Source: Megalonaias nervosa (taxonomy: Eukaryota > Mollusca > Bivalvia > Unionida > Unionidae). Taken from it: 64,000 bases of DNA. Location: the NCBI GenBank assembly GCA_016617855.1, contig JAECUM010031461.1, positions 1 through 64,000 of the forward strand, given 5' to 3'. The notes under the pieces were generated by a model that did not search any database, was not told where the DNA came from, and saw only the letters and a list, made by a program, of their open reading frames with translations. Positions 34,561 through 45,893 of the stretch are shown piece after piece. The position numbers were made by a program, and so were the translations under genes. Position 1 is the first letter of the stretch, and every line of letters begins with the position of its first letter.

Positions 34561-35310
34561 TGCTTCTTTCAATTATTTTAGAACGTAATATCTCTTAACA
34601 AAATCAATAACAATGACAAATTAGCCAAGCATGCATTGTAGACTGGAAAATATTCACAATTTCAAAGAATTATTTCTTCATAGAGGAGAGAGAGCCTGCA
34701 ACTGTTACATATTCGCTTTTTTAATAAAGGTGAACTGGATTAATAGATTATATATGCACTAAAAATACCATTTATTATTTGAAATCCTGTTTCCATCAAA
34801 GACAGTCTAGACATTCTAGCTCTAAGATCTATGTCAACTGATCAGCACATAATCCTCAAACACAATAAGGAACTTTTCAAAGAAGTTTGTAATATTCTGG
34901 AGCCATTCTCTGCAACAACATGCCTGGAAATGCAAAGGGTCCAATGAGTTTCAACTTTCATCCACAATAAATTGGCAAATGGTTCATGAGATAATTATTA
35001 TTTCATTTTTAAATTTTTAAACTTGATATACATTGCTTTAATAATTATGACACAATATGAACTAAATATAATCACAATTGTCATAATATTGAAATTGTTT
35101 TCGTTTTCTATCTACAATTTACTTGTGCTGCATCTACATGTTGTAAACGCTTAATCTACGATTGGTATCAAATATTTATTACAAAAGGTTTGGGTATGAG
35201 TATAATTTGTGCATGTTTGTGACAGAGAGATATGTTTTAACAATGTGGATAGATATTTAATTTAAACATGTTTCATTAATAATTAATTTCACTTGAAACT
35301 TATATTTCAG

Positions 35311-35366
35311 TCCATCTACATCAAATGGATCAGATGTTATCAGAAGTGCTCCGACAAATATAGGTG
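35311..35366 (+). CDS. Candidate B-type exon of module M5 (B5)
   Basis: The exon is 56 nt, acceptor ACTTATATTTCAG, donor GGTG|GTAAAT at the place equivalent to the B3 and B4 donors. It is open in phase 2 to 1 and reads PSTSNGSDVIRSAPTNIG, with an NGS sequon and a Ser/Thr/Pro-rich composition typical of an exposed linker. The flanking intron still aligns with M3 and M4 (AATTTCACTnnAAACTTnTATTTCAG), but the exon itself is barely alignable. Its final G with the AT of A5 codes Asp. Confidence 0.45.
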
Positions 35367-35829
35367 GTAAATTCAATGTGAAAATTGAGTTATAAGGGAA
35401 GACATTGATAGTATGTTCTTTTTCCTGTGTTCGTAGCAGATATTTTATTGTTAGTTGCAAAAAAACTGGTCATATTGCATCAAGAGAAAATATACCTAGA
35501 GTTTGGTGGTGTGTATGTGTTTGTAACACAAGAAAAAATATGCCTAGTATAAACTCAATAAAGGAATACTTTTTCTTTGCTACATGCTACTTGCGTTTAC
35601 CCAACATCGTTTTGCTCCATCCCCATCTCTGTAAATGCATATGAAAAGCGTATACATGAAGATACCTTACGATAGAAAGTAATTTTAGAGATAAGTAAAA
35701 AAGTGGTTTTTGGATAAAAAAAAGTCTAATAAAAAAGTAACAAGGTGTATTTGTGTCATTTGTGACAAATTTTAAAAATTTTCTTTCCCTCTCTTAAGTC
35801 GAACATAATATATCGTAGAATTGTCCATC

Positions 35830-36560
35830 TGTCTATCCATCTGTTAACATCTGCTTGTCCAGCCCATAACTATGTAATGGTTGGAGAGATTTTCATTAAA
35901 CGTGACCCATCTAGATATCACAAACAGATGGTGTGTCACGTACCATAGCCAGGCTTCCTGCTGAAGGACAGGGTCAGGCAAAGGAAAATGTAACTGTGAT
36001 TTTATCCTTCCCTGCAATATAACTTCTGAACCGCTGCAGATATTTTAATGAAACTTTAGCCAATTATGTCTCGTATATAGATGTGTGCTGCATAACTTTC
36101 CCTCTGTTCAAGGTCAAGGTCACTGCAAGAGGAAACTAAATTCTGCCACTTTCATCCTTGGCTGAATTATAACGTTTGACTCATGTCTGCTATTTCCACG
36201 AACATTAGCATATTATATATCAAAGTTGTTGAACTGTTGCATACAATGCCCACCCACCCCCGTCTCAAACTGAAGAACCCATCAATGGAAAATGTAACAC
36301 TTTCTTGTATCTATGTCTGATGTGTGATCTTCAAATCCATGAAGACATTCTAATCAAACTTTAGTCTTTTACATATTTTTGACTTGACATTGTCTCACAT
36401 ATTAACAATTATACTCCGTGCCTCATGGTCAACGCAAAAAGGAACCATGAATGTTAGTGTCATGTTTCCGTCTCTAGGCTATCATATTTTACCCCCCCCC
36501 CCAATATTTTTTGATGAAACATTATTCAGGTCCAAACATTATCGTACATAAGTCAATTGC
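35830..36560. repeat. MS3 minisatellite array in module M5
   Basis: About four units with CTGAACCGCTGCAGATATTTTAATGAAACTTTAGCC, AAGGTCAAGGTCACTGCAAGAGG and TTTCATCCTTGGCTGAATTATAAC, plus a C10 run at 36493-36502. Confidence 0.6.
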
Positions 36561-37035
36561 ATAGCTCAAACATAAAGGTCGTTAGTAACGAAAAAGTGAT
36601 AAAAAAGAGGTATCTTGGAATTTTGCAGTGATGTGCTTTCAGATGACAATTGTTGTAGACTGTTCGTAACATTCCCTGTTGATGCAGATGTACATTAAGA
36701 CAAAGTTTGTACAGATTCTCATAATTAATACAGATAAGGAAATTGCAGTCAATAAATTTCAGGTCAAATCCTTAAACTTAGATCAACTAGAATGGTGTGT
36801 CCCTTGGCAAGGCATATTATTCTCGTTGTCTCAACACAAAATAGTTTTTCCATGCTGATGTGCCATTAAATAACAATTAGTCTCCCACTTAATATTTTGA
36901 ATATAATGTATTACATCTTTTCTTTTTAATAATCCCTAAAGGTTTTACAGGTTTGATCAATTTTAAAAAGAGAGTGGGTCATTATGTGTTATATATAGTA
37001 TGTCATCAATAACCAGTTTTATTAATTTGTTTCAG

Positions 37036-37072
37036 ATACATCCCAATCAAGTGGAAAAACCAATTATATAGA
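37036..37072 (+). CDS. Candidate A-type short exon (A5), juxtamembrane
   Basis: The exon is 37 nt between TTTGTTTCAG and GA|GTAATT, phase 1 to 2, reading TSQSSGKTNYI. Its trailing GA plus the first A of the transmembrane exon gives Glu, so the predicted junction is ...TNYI-E-WTQII.... It would be the last extracellular exon before the membrane. It has the same length as A3 and A4 but a different sequence, although the introns around it are alignable. Confidence 0.45.
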
Positions 37073-37529
37073 GTAATTGTATTTTGTTGTTTTTAGTTTC
37101 TAATCGTTAGAGTTTCATTCGAAAGTGATCAGGGGCACCTACTATCAGAAGCTATAAAAAGATAATAACAGTATAAGTTGGTGTCTATGCAGCAGGCGCT
37201 GTAATGTTCTTGCCAATATACAATACATGTGTAGGTAATGAAAGACAATTAGCAAATAAAATATTAACGTTGAATATGATGAAAATATATAAACAAAACC
37301 AGTTAATATGTTGTGAATCAAAACAGGAAAAGCAAGAATATTGCAAACGAAATGTATGTCACTTTCGTAAAGTAAACGAAAACTTCAATGTTGAATAGAG
37401 CTGTACAAACAAAACAATTTTTTCCTGCAATATTTCCCAGGACACTTGCAGGTGGCGTATGAGGAAACACACATTATATTTACATGTTTCTTGTTTCTGT
37501 TAAATGACATATGTAGCATTAAAGTAAAG

Positions 37530-37676
<147 letters not shown>

Positions 37677-38469
37677 TGAATCAGAGACAGTTATGAAACC
37701 ATAATAAGTAACATTTTCTAACCCAAATATATTTCTATGAACTCCATCTTTTATCTATCTATTTCCTGTTTGATTTTTTTTGTATATTTTCTTATTCACA
37801 TTATACAAGTCTGAAATAATATTTAAACGACACCCGAACAGTTTTATTTGTTTCATCCCTCAGGAAAAGCTGTATATGCCATCTTGGGTTCGCTGTATTT
37901 GTCATAATGACCTTTCAGATTTATGAAAATTATGTACAAATATGGCCACAGTCATTAAAATTAAACAGATTATACAGAAAACTACTTGAATACCTTTCAT
38001 AATTTAATATCATGATGATCTGCTGCTATCCAACATAACAATACTTACCAAAACTTGAAAGATTTGTTAATGACTTATTATAAAAAAACTCAACATAATA
38101 TGACAGAATATGGGGATAAAAAATATTGACACTGAAAGTTGGCAGAACATCCAGATTGCAACTTAAAATAATGGTTGATAAGTTTATATCACTTAATGAT
38201 TTATGATCTACAGAAATTAAGAGATTCTGCTAACTCAAAAATTGTATCATTCCACCTTGTTATTGTTTCCTATGGCCATGTTTGGGGCCGTACATGCATT
38301 ATCTTTTGAAATTGTGAATAACTTTGAATATAACCTATTTCTCCTGGAAATTCTCTTCTCCCAAAATGTAGGTTCATCTATCAATATTTGTGCTGATAAA
38401 ACTGCCTTAATGACTAGCAATTGTATGATTCCCCTGTGACAAAAAATGTTAATTCCACATGAAAAAGAG

Positions 38470-38680
38470 TCTATTGATGCACACCTGCCAATGACATTGC
38501 AGAATAGTTCTGATATAATGGAACTGTTGCTAATGATGACCCACAATAGCGGAAATATGAATAGAAGTGTTGCTTGTCATGTCACACAATAGTGTTGATG
38601 CAAACGGAGCGGTTGCTAATGATGTCGCACAACTGTTGCAACATAAATGGAACTATTATATCACATTCTCGGCAAAATGT
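38470..38680. repeat. Decayed short tandem repeat, unit about 45-50 bp
   Basis: Four variants of GTTGCTAATGATGnCnCACAATAGT...GGAACTnTT follow one another. The open frame on the minus strand at 38247-38546 overlaps this and is not considered a gene. Confidence 0.5.
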
Positions 38681-40560
38681 TAATCCTGTATTTTCTGTAT
38701 ATGAGGTGATATAAAATATAAATTTCCCTCTAAGCATTGATGTGTTCTTAGAGCTTGAACATAATCCTTTATGTGTAGTATGCAGCTCCACTCCTATAGA
38801 CCAGTGATCGATACTCTATCGTCTACAAAACACGTCTTTCTCTCATTTTAAGCATCAGTTCAGAAAAGAAACTAATGATGCAACTGACTTTACGTTCATT
38901 TTACTTTCACAACTGCAATCTAGGCCATTCAATGGATGAGAGGGGTGAAATCCATTCTTCTAAATAAGCTGAAGATTTTCATTGTAAAGAATAATTCGCA
39001 CACGTGTATAAAGACGTGTTTTGTTAATTAATATAAGGATTTCTCAACCGCAATCTTGTTATGCATTAAAGAGATTATACAACATGGCTCGAAACATTTT
39101 CAGTTAGCCGCTTGTCCTTCAGGGGCAAGTGACAAGACGCAAAAGCAAGTGACTTGGATCTTTTACATGTCCTTCATCAATTTTACTTATTCTATGCTGT
39201 ACATAATACTGAATCTGCTTTAAATACCACTTGTCCAGCTGGATGAACAGTTTTGATAAAGTAACTTGCTCCTCCTCAGCCACTTTTCGTAAATACCAGC
39301 AAACAAGTGGAAATGTTTAGCCCTGTACTAATGATGTCAAGTATTTTTGTCAAATAATTGTTAGATGTTTTGTATCAAATCAGTTCATTTATATAATTCA
39401 CCCAACTTTAAAACCCCTCTTTCTACAAAATATCGTTACAGTTTACAACACTTAAGTATCCTGGTACACAGTACTGCGTATTTTCAACATAAAATTCTCA
39501 TATTTTAAATGCTAAATAACGGCTTTATAGTCCAGTTTTTTTAACATTACATGTTTACATTTTCTCAATGACATTATACAATTTATTCTCTCATCTGCGT
39601 GACTATGGTGAGACACAGGTATCTCTTCCAGTGGCAACAACATTTAAATTTTGTTAAAGGTTTTGCAAGTCTCATATCGGAAGGAGGGTTGATACATCAT
39701 TGAACGGAACCAGGTAGACACAGAGACCTGCAGAACATGTTTATCTATCAATAAATACACATTTTTTTTTCTGAAATTAGAGTTGCACATTAATGTCGAT
39801 AAAAATTATGTTAACAAGAAGTTAACCGAAATCTGAATTTATTTTTCCTTAGGTAAAAATAATCATCCTTCTGTTCATTAATCTGTTCGTTAATATTAAT
39901 AATCAGTTCGTTGCAATTTAAGATGGAAAGCGGAGGCTGCATATCATCCTATGCTTGATGATGCATACTGTGTAATTCAATAACTTTTATATGAGATGTG
40001 TTTAATTGCTATTTGTTATCAGTCAAACCATTTTACTTGGAGTGGACATTTTAGTCTAGTGGTATGTGTGCTTGCACACTATACCAATAACCTCACTTCA
40101 TACTTGTTATGCCCCTTTCCAGCTGGTTGCACAGTAAAAACATCATTCTAAAACTTTACTATGCTCCATGTCTTACCTAATATTAATACTGAAATTACAA
40201 AAGCAAAGCAAACCAAAAAACAATCAAAAGGTTCCATTTCTTTGCTCCAAGGAAGATTTTCAACACTGGAGTAACATTTATTACCTGAAATGTTGAATGA
40301 AGGTTTATGCTGGAGAGGTATGGTTGACAATAACGGTCAAAGGTCATGGGGGTGGGTTGTCATTTGTGTATCAGTTGTGGTTGTCTAGCGATTAGCCAAC
40401 AGCCTGGCTTTTCCAAACCTTGTAGTCTAGTGGGATATTAACCAGACTGCCACACACAAAACTAGAGTTTGCATCTTGACAGCAGCTATTATTTCATCTC
40501 ATCCTGATTAGTTGGTGTATTTTATTCTCTGTAATTAAAAGTGATTCCTATTTGTTGTAG
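38681..40560. other. Presumed intron, nothing recognised
   Basis: AT-rich sequence before the transmembrane exon. Apart from weak GGTCAAAGGTCATGGG at 40336 no element was identified. Confidence 0.4.
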
Positions 40561-40685
40561 ATGGACTCAAATAATCCATACTGGAAGCACAATCATTTTT
40601 CTTCTCATCATAACAGCCGTATCTATCACATGTGTTAAGTGCTACGTAGAAAGGAGATTGCGCACACTGAATAAAGCTACAGAAA
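40561..40685 (+). CDS. Transmembrane exon of a single-pass membrane protein
   Basis: The exon is 125 nt between TTTGTTGTAG and GAAA|GTAAGTAAG (near-consensus donor). Only phase 2 is open. It reads WTQIIHTG, a hydrophobic span STIIFLLIITAVSITCV of suitable length for one helix, then KCYVERRLRTLNKATE. The basic stop-transfer residues on the C-terminal side predict N-out, C-in topology, with Cys next to the membrane as a possible palmitoylation site. The single A left at the end pairs with AT opening 53280 to give Asn. It is the most exon-like stretch in the window. The family is not recognised, since the ectodomain appears to lie outside or is only short linkers here. Confidence 0.7.
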
Positions 40686-41017
40686 GTAAGTAAGGGCTCA
40701 ACAAACGACCAATCAGCAGCATTCACAAATAAATGTTGTCCACTGAAGTTTTTGCTAACAAGCTACTAGCTAACTCTGAAAAATCAGCCATACCAACATA
40801 TTGTCATAGTGTTCTTGACATTAGCAGAAGAAGGCATATTAGATTATGTCTGTTTGTCTGTCTGTTCATTTGAGGATCCTTACTCAATCTCATTTTGTGG
40901 ACGAACAAACAAACCCTTGAACTTCGGAAATTTTAAACGTGACATTTAATTAAAAAGATTACCATAGCTGTAGTAGGTGACCTAATTAGATTTTTAGGTC
41001 AATTAAAGCAATTTTTC

Positions 41018-41280
41018 ATGGGGCCCCGAGTGGCCGAGTGGTCTAAAGCGCTGTCCGTTACGGATCACTGCCATCTCACCTCTGTCTGCGTTGGTTCGAG
41101 TCTAAGATTCGGCGAATGTGGATATGTGAGACAGCTTGCCAGTAGCTTCTCGTGGGTCGGTGGTTCTTTCCGCGGATTTCCCGGTTTCTTCCTCCACCAT
41201 TAATACTAGCCGCCATATATAGCCTATCGTGTGCTGAAAAATGGCGTTAAGCCCCACAACATCAACAACAACAACAATTT
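41018..41280 (+). mobile_element. tRNA-derived SINE
   Basis: It opens GGGGCCCCGAGTGGCCGAGTGG, with A box TGGCCGAGTGGTCTAAAGCGC (41031-41051) and B box GGTTCGAGTCT (41093-41103), typical of Ser/Leu-type tRNA-derived RNA polymerase III promoters. The body holds GTGGGTCGGTGGTTCTTTCCGCGG and CCACCATTAATACTAGCCGCCATATATAGCC. The tail is TGGCGTTAAGCCCC then an (ACA)n run. This tail type is common in bivalve SINEs. The tRNA part cannot fold as a normal tRNA. Confidence 0.85.
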
Positions 41281-41659
41281 TTCAAAGCAATATTATACAA
41301 GTTTTAAAGCTTTTTCGACTTTTACTTTTTGTCAGAAACCTTGTTGTTAGCACAGTTAAGCAAAATCCATATAAAATAGACAAATAAAATAAAGGAACAT
41401 ATTTTATTTAGCTGACCTAATTATACTTTTAGGCCTTCGCTGTATTTTATTTACCTTTTGATATATTGTGAAGTTTTGGAGAAACGACCTGAGATGAATA
41501 AATGAAATTTGGTTTTCATGTTGTACACATAGGTAAAAATGGCTAAAGTAAGAGACACTGATAGCTGAAATTAGCTAAGTCCTATAGTAATCATGACTGA
41601 CCATCCATCTATCCATCTGTCAACAATGCCCTGGGAAATCTTGGTTTGGTTTGGTTTTA

Positions 41660-42180
41660 TTTGAAATTTTAGAGGGAATTTGTGGATTTAAACTGAATTT
41701 GGTGTGCAGTTTTATGTCATTGAATCTCAGAATAGTTTGACTTCCAGCTTTCTCTATAATCATTTAGAAGCATTATGGCCCTTGACATAAAATTCTTTTA
41801 AATTTTGTTTCTAAAGCTTATTCTTTTCAAGAATTGCTAGACTTTACACCAAAATTTGGCATGCAGCTGCTTAATCTGAGATCTTGAATGAGCTTGATTT
41901 CTCTAGTTCTGCAAGATCCTGTACAGCAGTTATGCACCGCCCCGCCCATTCGACAAATTTGGTATGCATCTTTATGTTGTTCAGACCTTAAATGACTAAC
42001 CTTTTTCCAGCATTCCATTTCATCATTTACAGAAGATATTTTTCCTACTTGAGTGTCCCCCTGTCATTGGTCTCTGCAGCATTACTTTACCAAGGATTGT
42101 TGAGTTTCATCCAAATGTTGCATACAGACTTTTATTCATGATGGAGTAAAATTAATTTGAGTGACCTCTGCTCCGAGCAT
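41660..42180. repeat. Decayed minisatellite of about 145-bp units
   Basis: Three to four units with ATTTGGTnTGCAnnTTTATGTnnTTnAnnCTnAnA and TTCCAGCnTTCnnTnTnATCATTTA. Noncoding. Confidence 0.45.
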
Positions 42181-42555
42181 CAACCTGTCATATATGCCTA
42201 AAATTAGCATGCACAGATAAATTGTATTGTATAATTGCGCTGTTGTGAGTGACCACCTGTTGAATGCGACCAAGGGCTATGCTTTTGAGGAAAATTATTC
42301 TTCAAGTTGCTGCTTCACGACACAATTCACAATACAGAGGAAACATAGCAGTCAACTTCAAATAAAATCACATCCAAAACATGTAGAATAAAGCCAAATA
42401 TTGTCAGTTTAGGTGCACATCTTCAATTTTGAGGTATATTGTCAAAGACATATACTTTCCCCCTCTTGCTTTGTATATTAAGATCTTCATCAAATAAGAG
42501 TCTGGTGAAGGCTTATAACATATAACGTTGTAATACAGTCTTGTGGTGATGAGAA
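42181..42555. other. Noncoding stretch, nothing recognised
   Basis: No exon or element could be identified. Confidence 0.4.
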
Positions 42556-43262
42556 TGGTGTCCTGTTTTGGGAATGTTAGATGGTTTTACCTTTACCTTG
42601 GACCTGATTGCAACAAAACGAAACAACAAGCTCCCCTTTTATGTTTCCCGAGTCCCAGACCAGAAGGCTTCATCAGTGGATGCTTTCAACCTGAATTGGG
42701 ATCGTATGTTCTCTTTCACCATCCCACCCTTCATGATAGTCGCACAAGTACTTCAGAAAATAAGGAACGCCACTGCTCAGCTCATTTTGCTAGCCCATCT
42801 GTGACCCCAACGATCTTGGTTCAATGATCTTATCGACCTACTGGCATACCAGCCAAGAACTTTACTAATGAGGAGGAACCTTCTATCACAGCACAGGGGC
42901 CGTTTCCTACAAAATACACCAAGGATTATCAACCCTCACGCTTGGATCACTGCAAACAATTGCTTTGCCAGTATAATTGTTTTGAACAAAGTCACTAAGT
43001 GTATCGTTCAGTCTAGGAGACGAGCTACATACAAGGTCTCTTGTGCCAAGTGGAGAATCTTTTGCAATTGGTGCAGTAGGAAACGTATTAATCCTAGCTG
43101 ACCCTCTTTAGGCGCTGTGGCTGATTTTCATTTCCTTTTCGAAAATAAACACTGCTCCATTTTTACTATCAAGGGCAGCCCTTTCCAATATACTAAAATT
43201 TTCGAAGGATCCTGTTATTGGTGCAGATTCTCACATAGTAGGTATATGCATAGATGTAATCA
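42556..43262 (+). pseudogene. DIRS-type RNase H end and tyrosine recombinase start
   Basis: One frame runs 42568-43101 with a single internal TGA at 42802-42804 in place of Trp. It reads TLDLIATKRNNKLPFYVSRV, VDAFNLNWDRMFSFTIPPF, VAQVLQKIRNATAQLILLAH, stop, then WFNDLIDLLAYQP and later ATYKVSCAKWRIFCNWCSR. These are the DLFATR.N.KLP.F.SR.PD, DAL...W....Y.FPP and Y..KW..F..WC blocks that link RNase H to the SAM-like start of DIRS recombinases. After a TGA at 43099-43101 it continues VADFHFLFENKHCSIFTIKG, frameshifts, and ends just before the LTR at 43276. The catalytic Arg-His-Arg-Tyr part is missing. Confidence 0.8.
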
Positions 43263-43275
43263 TTCGTGTTTCTTG

Positions 43276-44213
43276 TGTTACGAATATGTAAGTAAATTGC
43301 TTGTGTGTCAGTTTTAAAATTTTTCTTTATTTAATTTTTGTTTCATTGCGTTTTATTGTAATGATTATTTTCACGTGATTTGATATTTTTGAAAAATATT
43401 CAGTCTAAGTTGTACGTAAAAGGTATTATATTATCATTATTTTTAGCTCACTTTGGTTCATAGATCTTGTAAACATCGGGTGAATACGATTGGCTATTAC
43501 CAAGGTCATTTTCGGCCCACGTGTTAGTTGAGTTGTAAACAAGCCTTTCTTTTTTTATTTCCAGTTTGAGAATTTGATTCTTAGATAGGGCTATTCTAGC
43601 GTACGTGAGAAATGACATTTCTTTAATTGCACGGTTTGATGATTAAGTGATCATGTGACCCATCACAAGTGTCGAAATGACGTTTATATTTGGGTTTAAT
43701 ACTTGTATCTTAGTGAAATCTAGTCAGTCGTATTCTTACACCTCAGAGCTCAAGGTGTTCTTGATTGTTGATGCCAGCTTGTTTTGAAGTTCATCTATTT
43801 TTTGAAATTTAATAATTCTTTCTCTAGAAAACTACTCAAGCGCTTCATATTTATAAAATTTCTGAGAGAAAAATATTCAGTGGAAATTTATTCTGGAGTT
43901 CTAAAACAGAACATTATAAACTGTGTTTCAACGAGGAACTGTTGCCATCAGTACAACGACCTCATCTGACGTCATCGCCTTCCATATTGGAACTTCATCG
44001 AGATTCGAACCTGGATTCAAATTAGAACTTTCAGTGATAGGACTTATAGTTTTAGATTCTAGGATTAATTTTTAGATTATATTCACAAACCGTAAGTCCT
44101 ATTTCATATTTTTACCTTGTTTTCTAATGAAATAAATTATTTTGTTAAAACTTACAAAGCTTGTTGACTTCACTCTTTTCTTTTCTTACTTTTGTACGAG
44201 CCTAAACGTAACA
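43276..44213 (+). mobile_element. 5' LTR of copy B
   Basis: The 938-bp LTR has perfect 7-bp inverted ends TGTTACG and CGTAACA. Most of its length matches the 3' LTR almost exactly; differences concentrate in the first 170 bp, giving about 97 percent identity by eye. AATAAATTATTTTG at about 44131 could serve as a polyadenylation signal region. Confidence 0.92.
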
Positions 44214-44222
44214 ATAGAAAAT

Positions 44223-44240
44223 TGGGGGCTTCTCCGGGAT
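44223..44240 (+). promoter_or_regulatory. Primer-binding site, tRNA-Pro type (copy B)
   Basis: TGGGGGCTTCTCCGGGAT begins 9 bp after the 5' LTR. It matches the tRNA-Pro primer site TGGGGGCTCGTCCGGGAT at 16 of 18 positions. Confidence 0.75.
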
Positions 44241-44369
44241 ATATGAAATTTGGCTAAATATTTCAGAAAATTGTTTTTTGAAATTTAAATTCCCCTAGTT
44301 TTTAAATCTCAAATACGATTTTACATTTTGTTTGATATCTTTAGTGAAAACAGCAGGCTTTCATTCACA

Positions 44370-44821
44370 ATGTCATCAAAAGTAGAGACTTTACTTTCTA
44401 GTCCTACTCAGGTACAATTGGAGAGTTTGAAAAATGATGAGCTGCTTGAACTTGCCAGAAAATACGATCTTTCTGAGGCAAAAGCTTCCTTAACGAAGCA
44501 AGAAATTTAAAACATTTTGATTCAGGATTTGGTTGACAAGAATGTTTTCGATAAAAGTGTTTTGGCTTCGGTCAGTAAGTCGGTATCAGACTCTGACATA
44601 AAAGTAAAGGAATTAAAAATGAAATACAAGATGGAATTGGAAGTAAGGAAGCTCGAGATTCAGAAAGAGGAAAGAGAGAAACAAATGCATTTACAACTTC
44701 AAAAAGAGAAGAGAGAGAAACAATTGCAGTTGCAATTTGAAGAGAAGCAGTTGCAGTTGCAATTTGAGAAAGATGAGAGAGAGAGAGACATGAAAGAGAA
44801 TATGATAAACAAATGTAATTA

Positions 44822-44917
<96 letters not shown>

Positions 44918-44965
44918 GTAAGATAAACAAATGCAATTCGAGTTTCAAAAAGAAAAAATGCACGT
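44370..44965 (+). pseudogene. Gag N-terminal part of copy B
   Basis: ATG 44370 opens MSSKVETLLSSPTQVQLESL, continuing to TAA at 44508-44510, where copy A has a Lys codon. The same frame goes on after the stop. Residues about 70-140 form a strongly charged coiled coil (KVKELKMKYKMELEVRKLEI and QKEKREKQLQLQFEEKQLQL repeats). From 44829 a (GA)n expansion of about 43 units encodes Arg-Glu repeats, then a stop at 44919-44921. The nested solo LTR at 44966 ends this part. Gag would form the particle shell; this copy cannot make it. Confidence 0.85.
44829..44914. repeat. (GA)n microsatellite inside gag
   Basis: About 43 uninterrupted GA units sit within the coiled-coil region of gag, where the surrounding codons are already GAG/AGA-rich (EKREKQ, DERERD). 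Confidence 0.95.
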
Positions 44966-45893
44966 TGTCACGTATATGTAATTAAATTACTTGTATGTTA
45001 GTTTTAAATTCTTTTTTATTTTAGTTTTTGTTTCATTACATTTTATTGGAATGATTATTCTGATGGGATTTGATATTTTTTCAAGTAAATTCTGTTTGTA
45101 TAGTACGTAAAAAGCATTACATTAGCATTATTTTTAGCCGACCTTGGTTCGCAAAATTTGTAAACACTAAGTGGAAATGATTGGTTGTTTCCAGGGTTAT
45201 TTTTCGGCCCACGTGTTATCCATGTGTAAACAGTTTTTTTTTTTATTTTTATTATTCATTTCAAGCGTGAAAATCTGCTTTCTTAGATAGGGCTGTTTTT
45301 GCTAGGTGACAAATTTTTTTTATTTTTTTTATTGCGATGTTCAAGTTGGAAATCACGTAGCCTGTAACGTGAAATACCATGTGATCTAAACTCAGGCTTA
45401 AAACAACCAATTGGTATTAATTTTTTTTAGTCGTAAAAAATACCTTTAGGAGCTCAGAGGTCTTTTATGTTGTTGCCATTTTTTGAGTTATTTGTTATTT
45501 AAGAATAATTTATATTCTCTTTAAAATAAGTGCATCTTCATCAAAGTCTTGGACGAAGACATTCAGTGGAAATTATTTGGAATTCTAAAGCCGGAATATT
45601 ATTCTTGATTCACAAAATTCAACGAGGATCAGTACTACCTCATCTGACGTCATCGCCTTCCATATTGGAATTTTATCGATCTTCGAACCTGGATTCAATT
45701 AAAACTGTTTAGTGATAGGACTTATATTTTTCAATTCTAGGATTAATTTTTGGATTATTTTCACAAACCGTAAGCCCTATTTTCTTTTTTTACATTGTTT
45801 TCTAGGGAAATAAAATTAGTTTTGTTAAAATTTACAAAGCTTGTTGACTTCACTCTTTTCTGTTGTTACAATTGTACGAGCCTTCACGTAACA
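44966..45893 (+). mobile_element. Solo LTR nested in gag of copy B
   Basis: The 928-bp LTR begins TGTCACGTATATGTAATTAAATT and ends GAGCCTTCACGTAACA. It is flanked by ACGT on both sides (44962-44965 and 45894-45897). It is in the same orientation as the host element and more diverged from the host LTRs than they are from each other. Gag reading resumes directly after it with QMQKEKNEKEF. Confidence 0.9.

Noticed and set aside
38247..38546. 99-codon minus-strand frame
   Set aside because: It overlaps a decayed short tandem repeat, has no splice sites, and the opposite strand is open too.
41018..41110. A functional tRNA gene
   Set aside because: A and B boxes are present, but the acceptor stem cannot pair and a SINE body and tail follow directly.
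44691..44963. Leu/Ser-rich minus-strand frame
   Set aside because: It is the shadow of the gag coiled coil and its (GA)n expansion.
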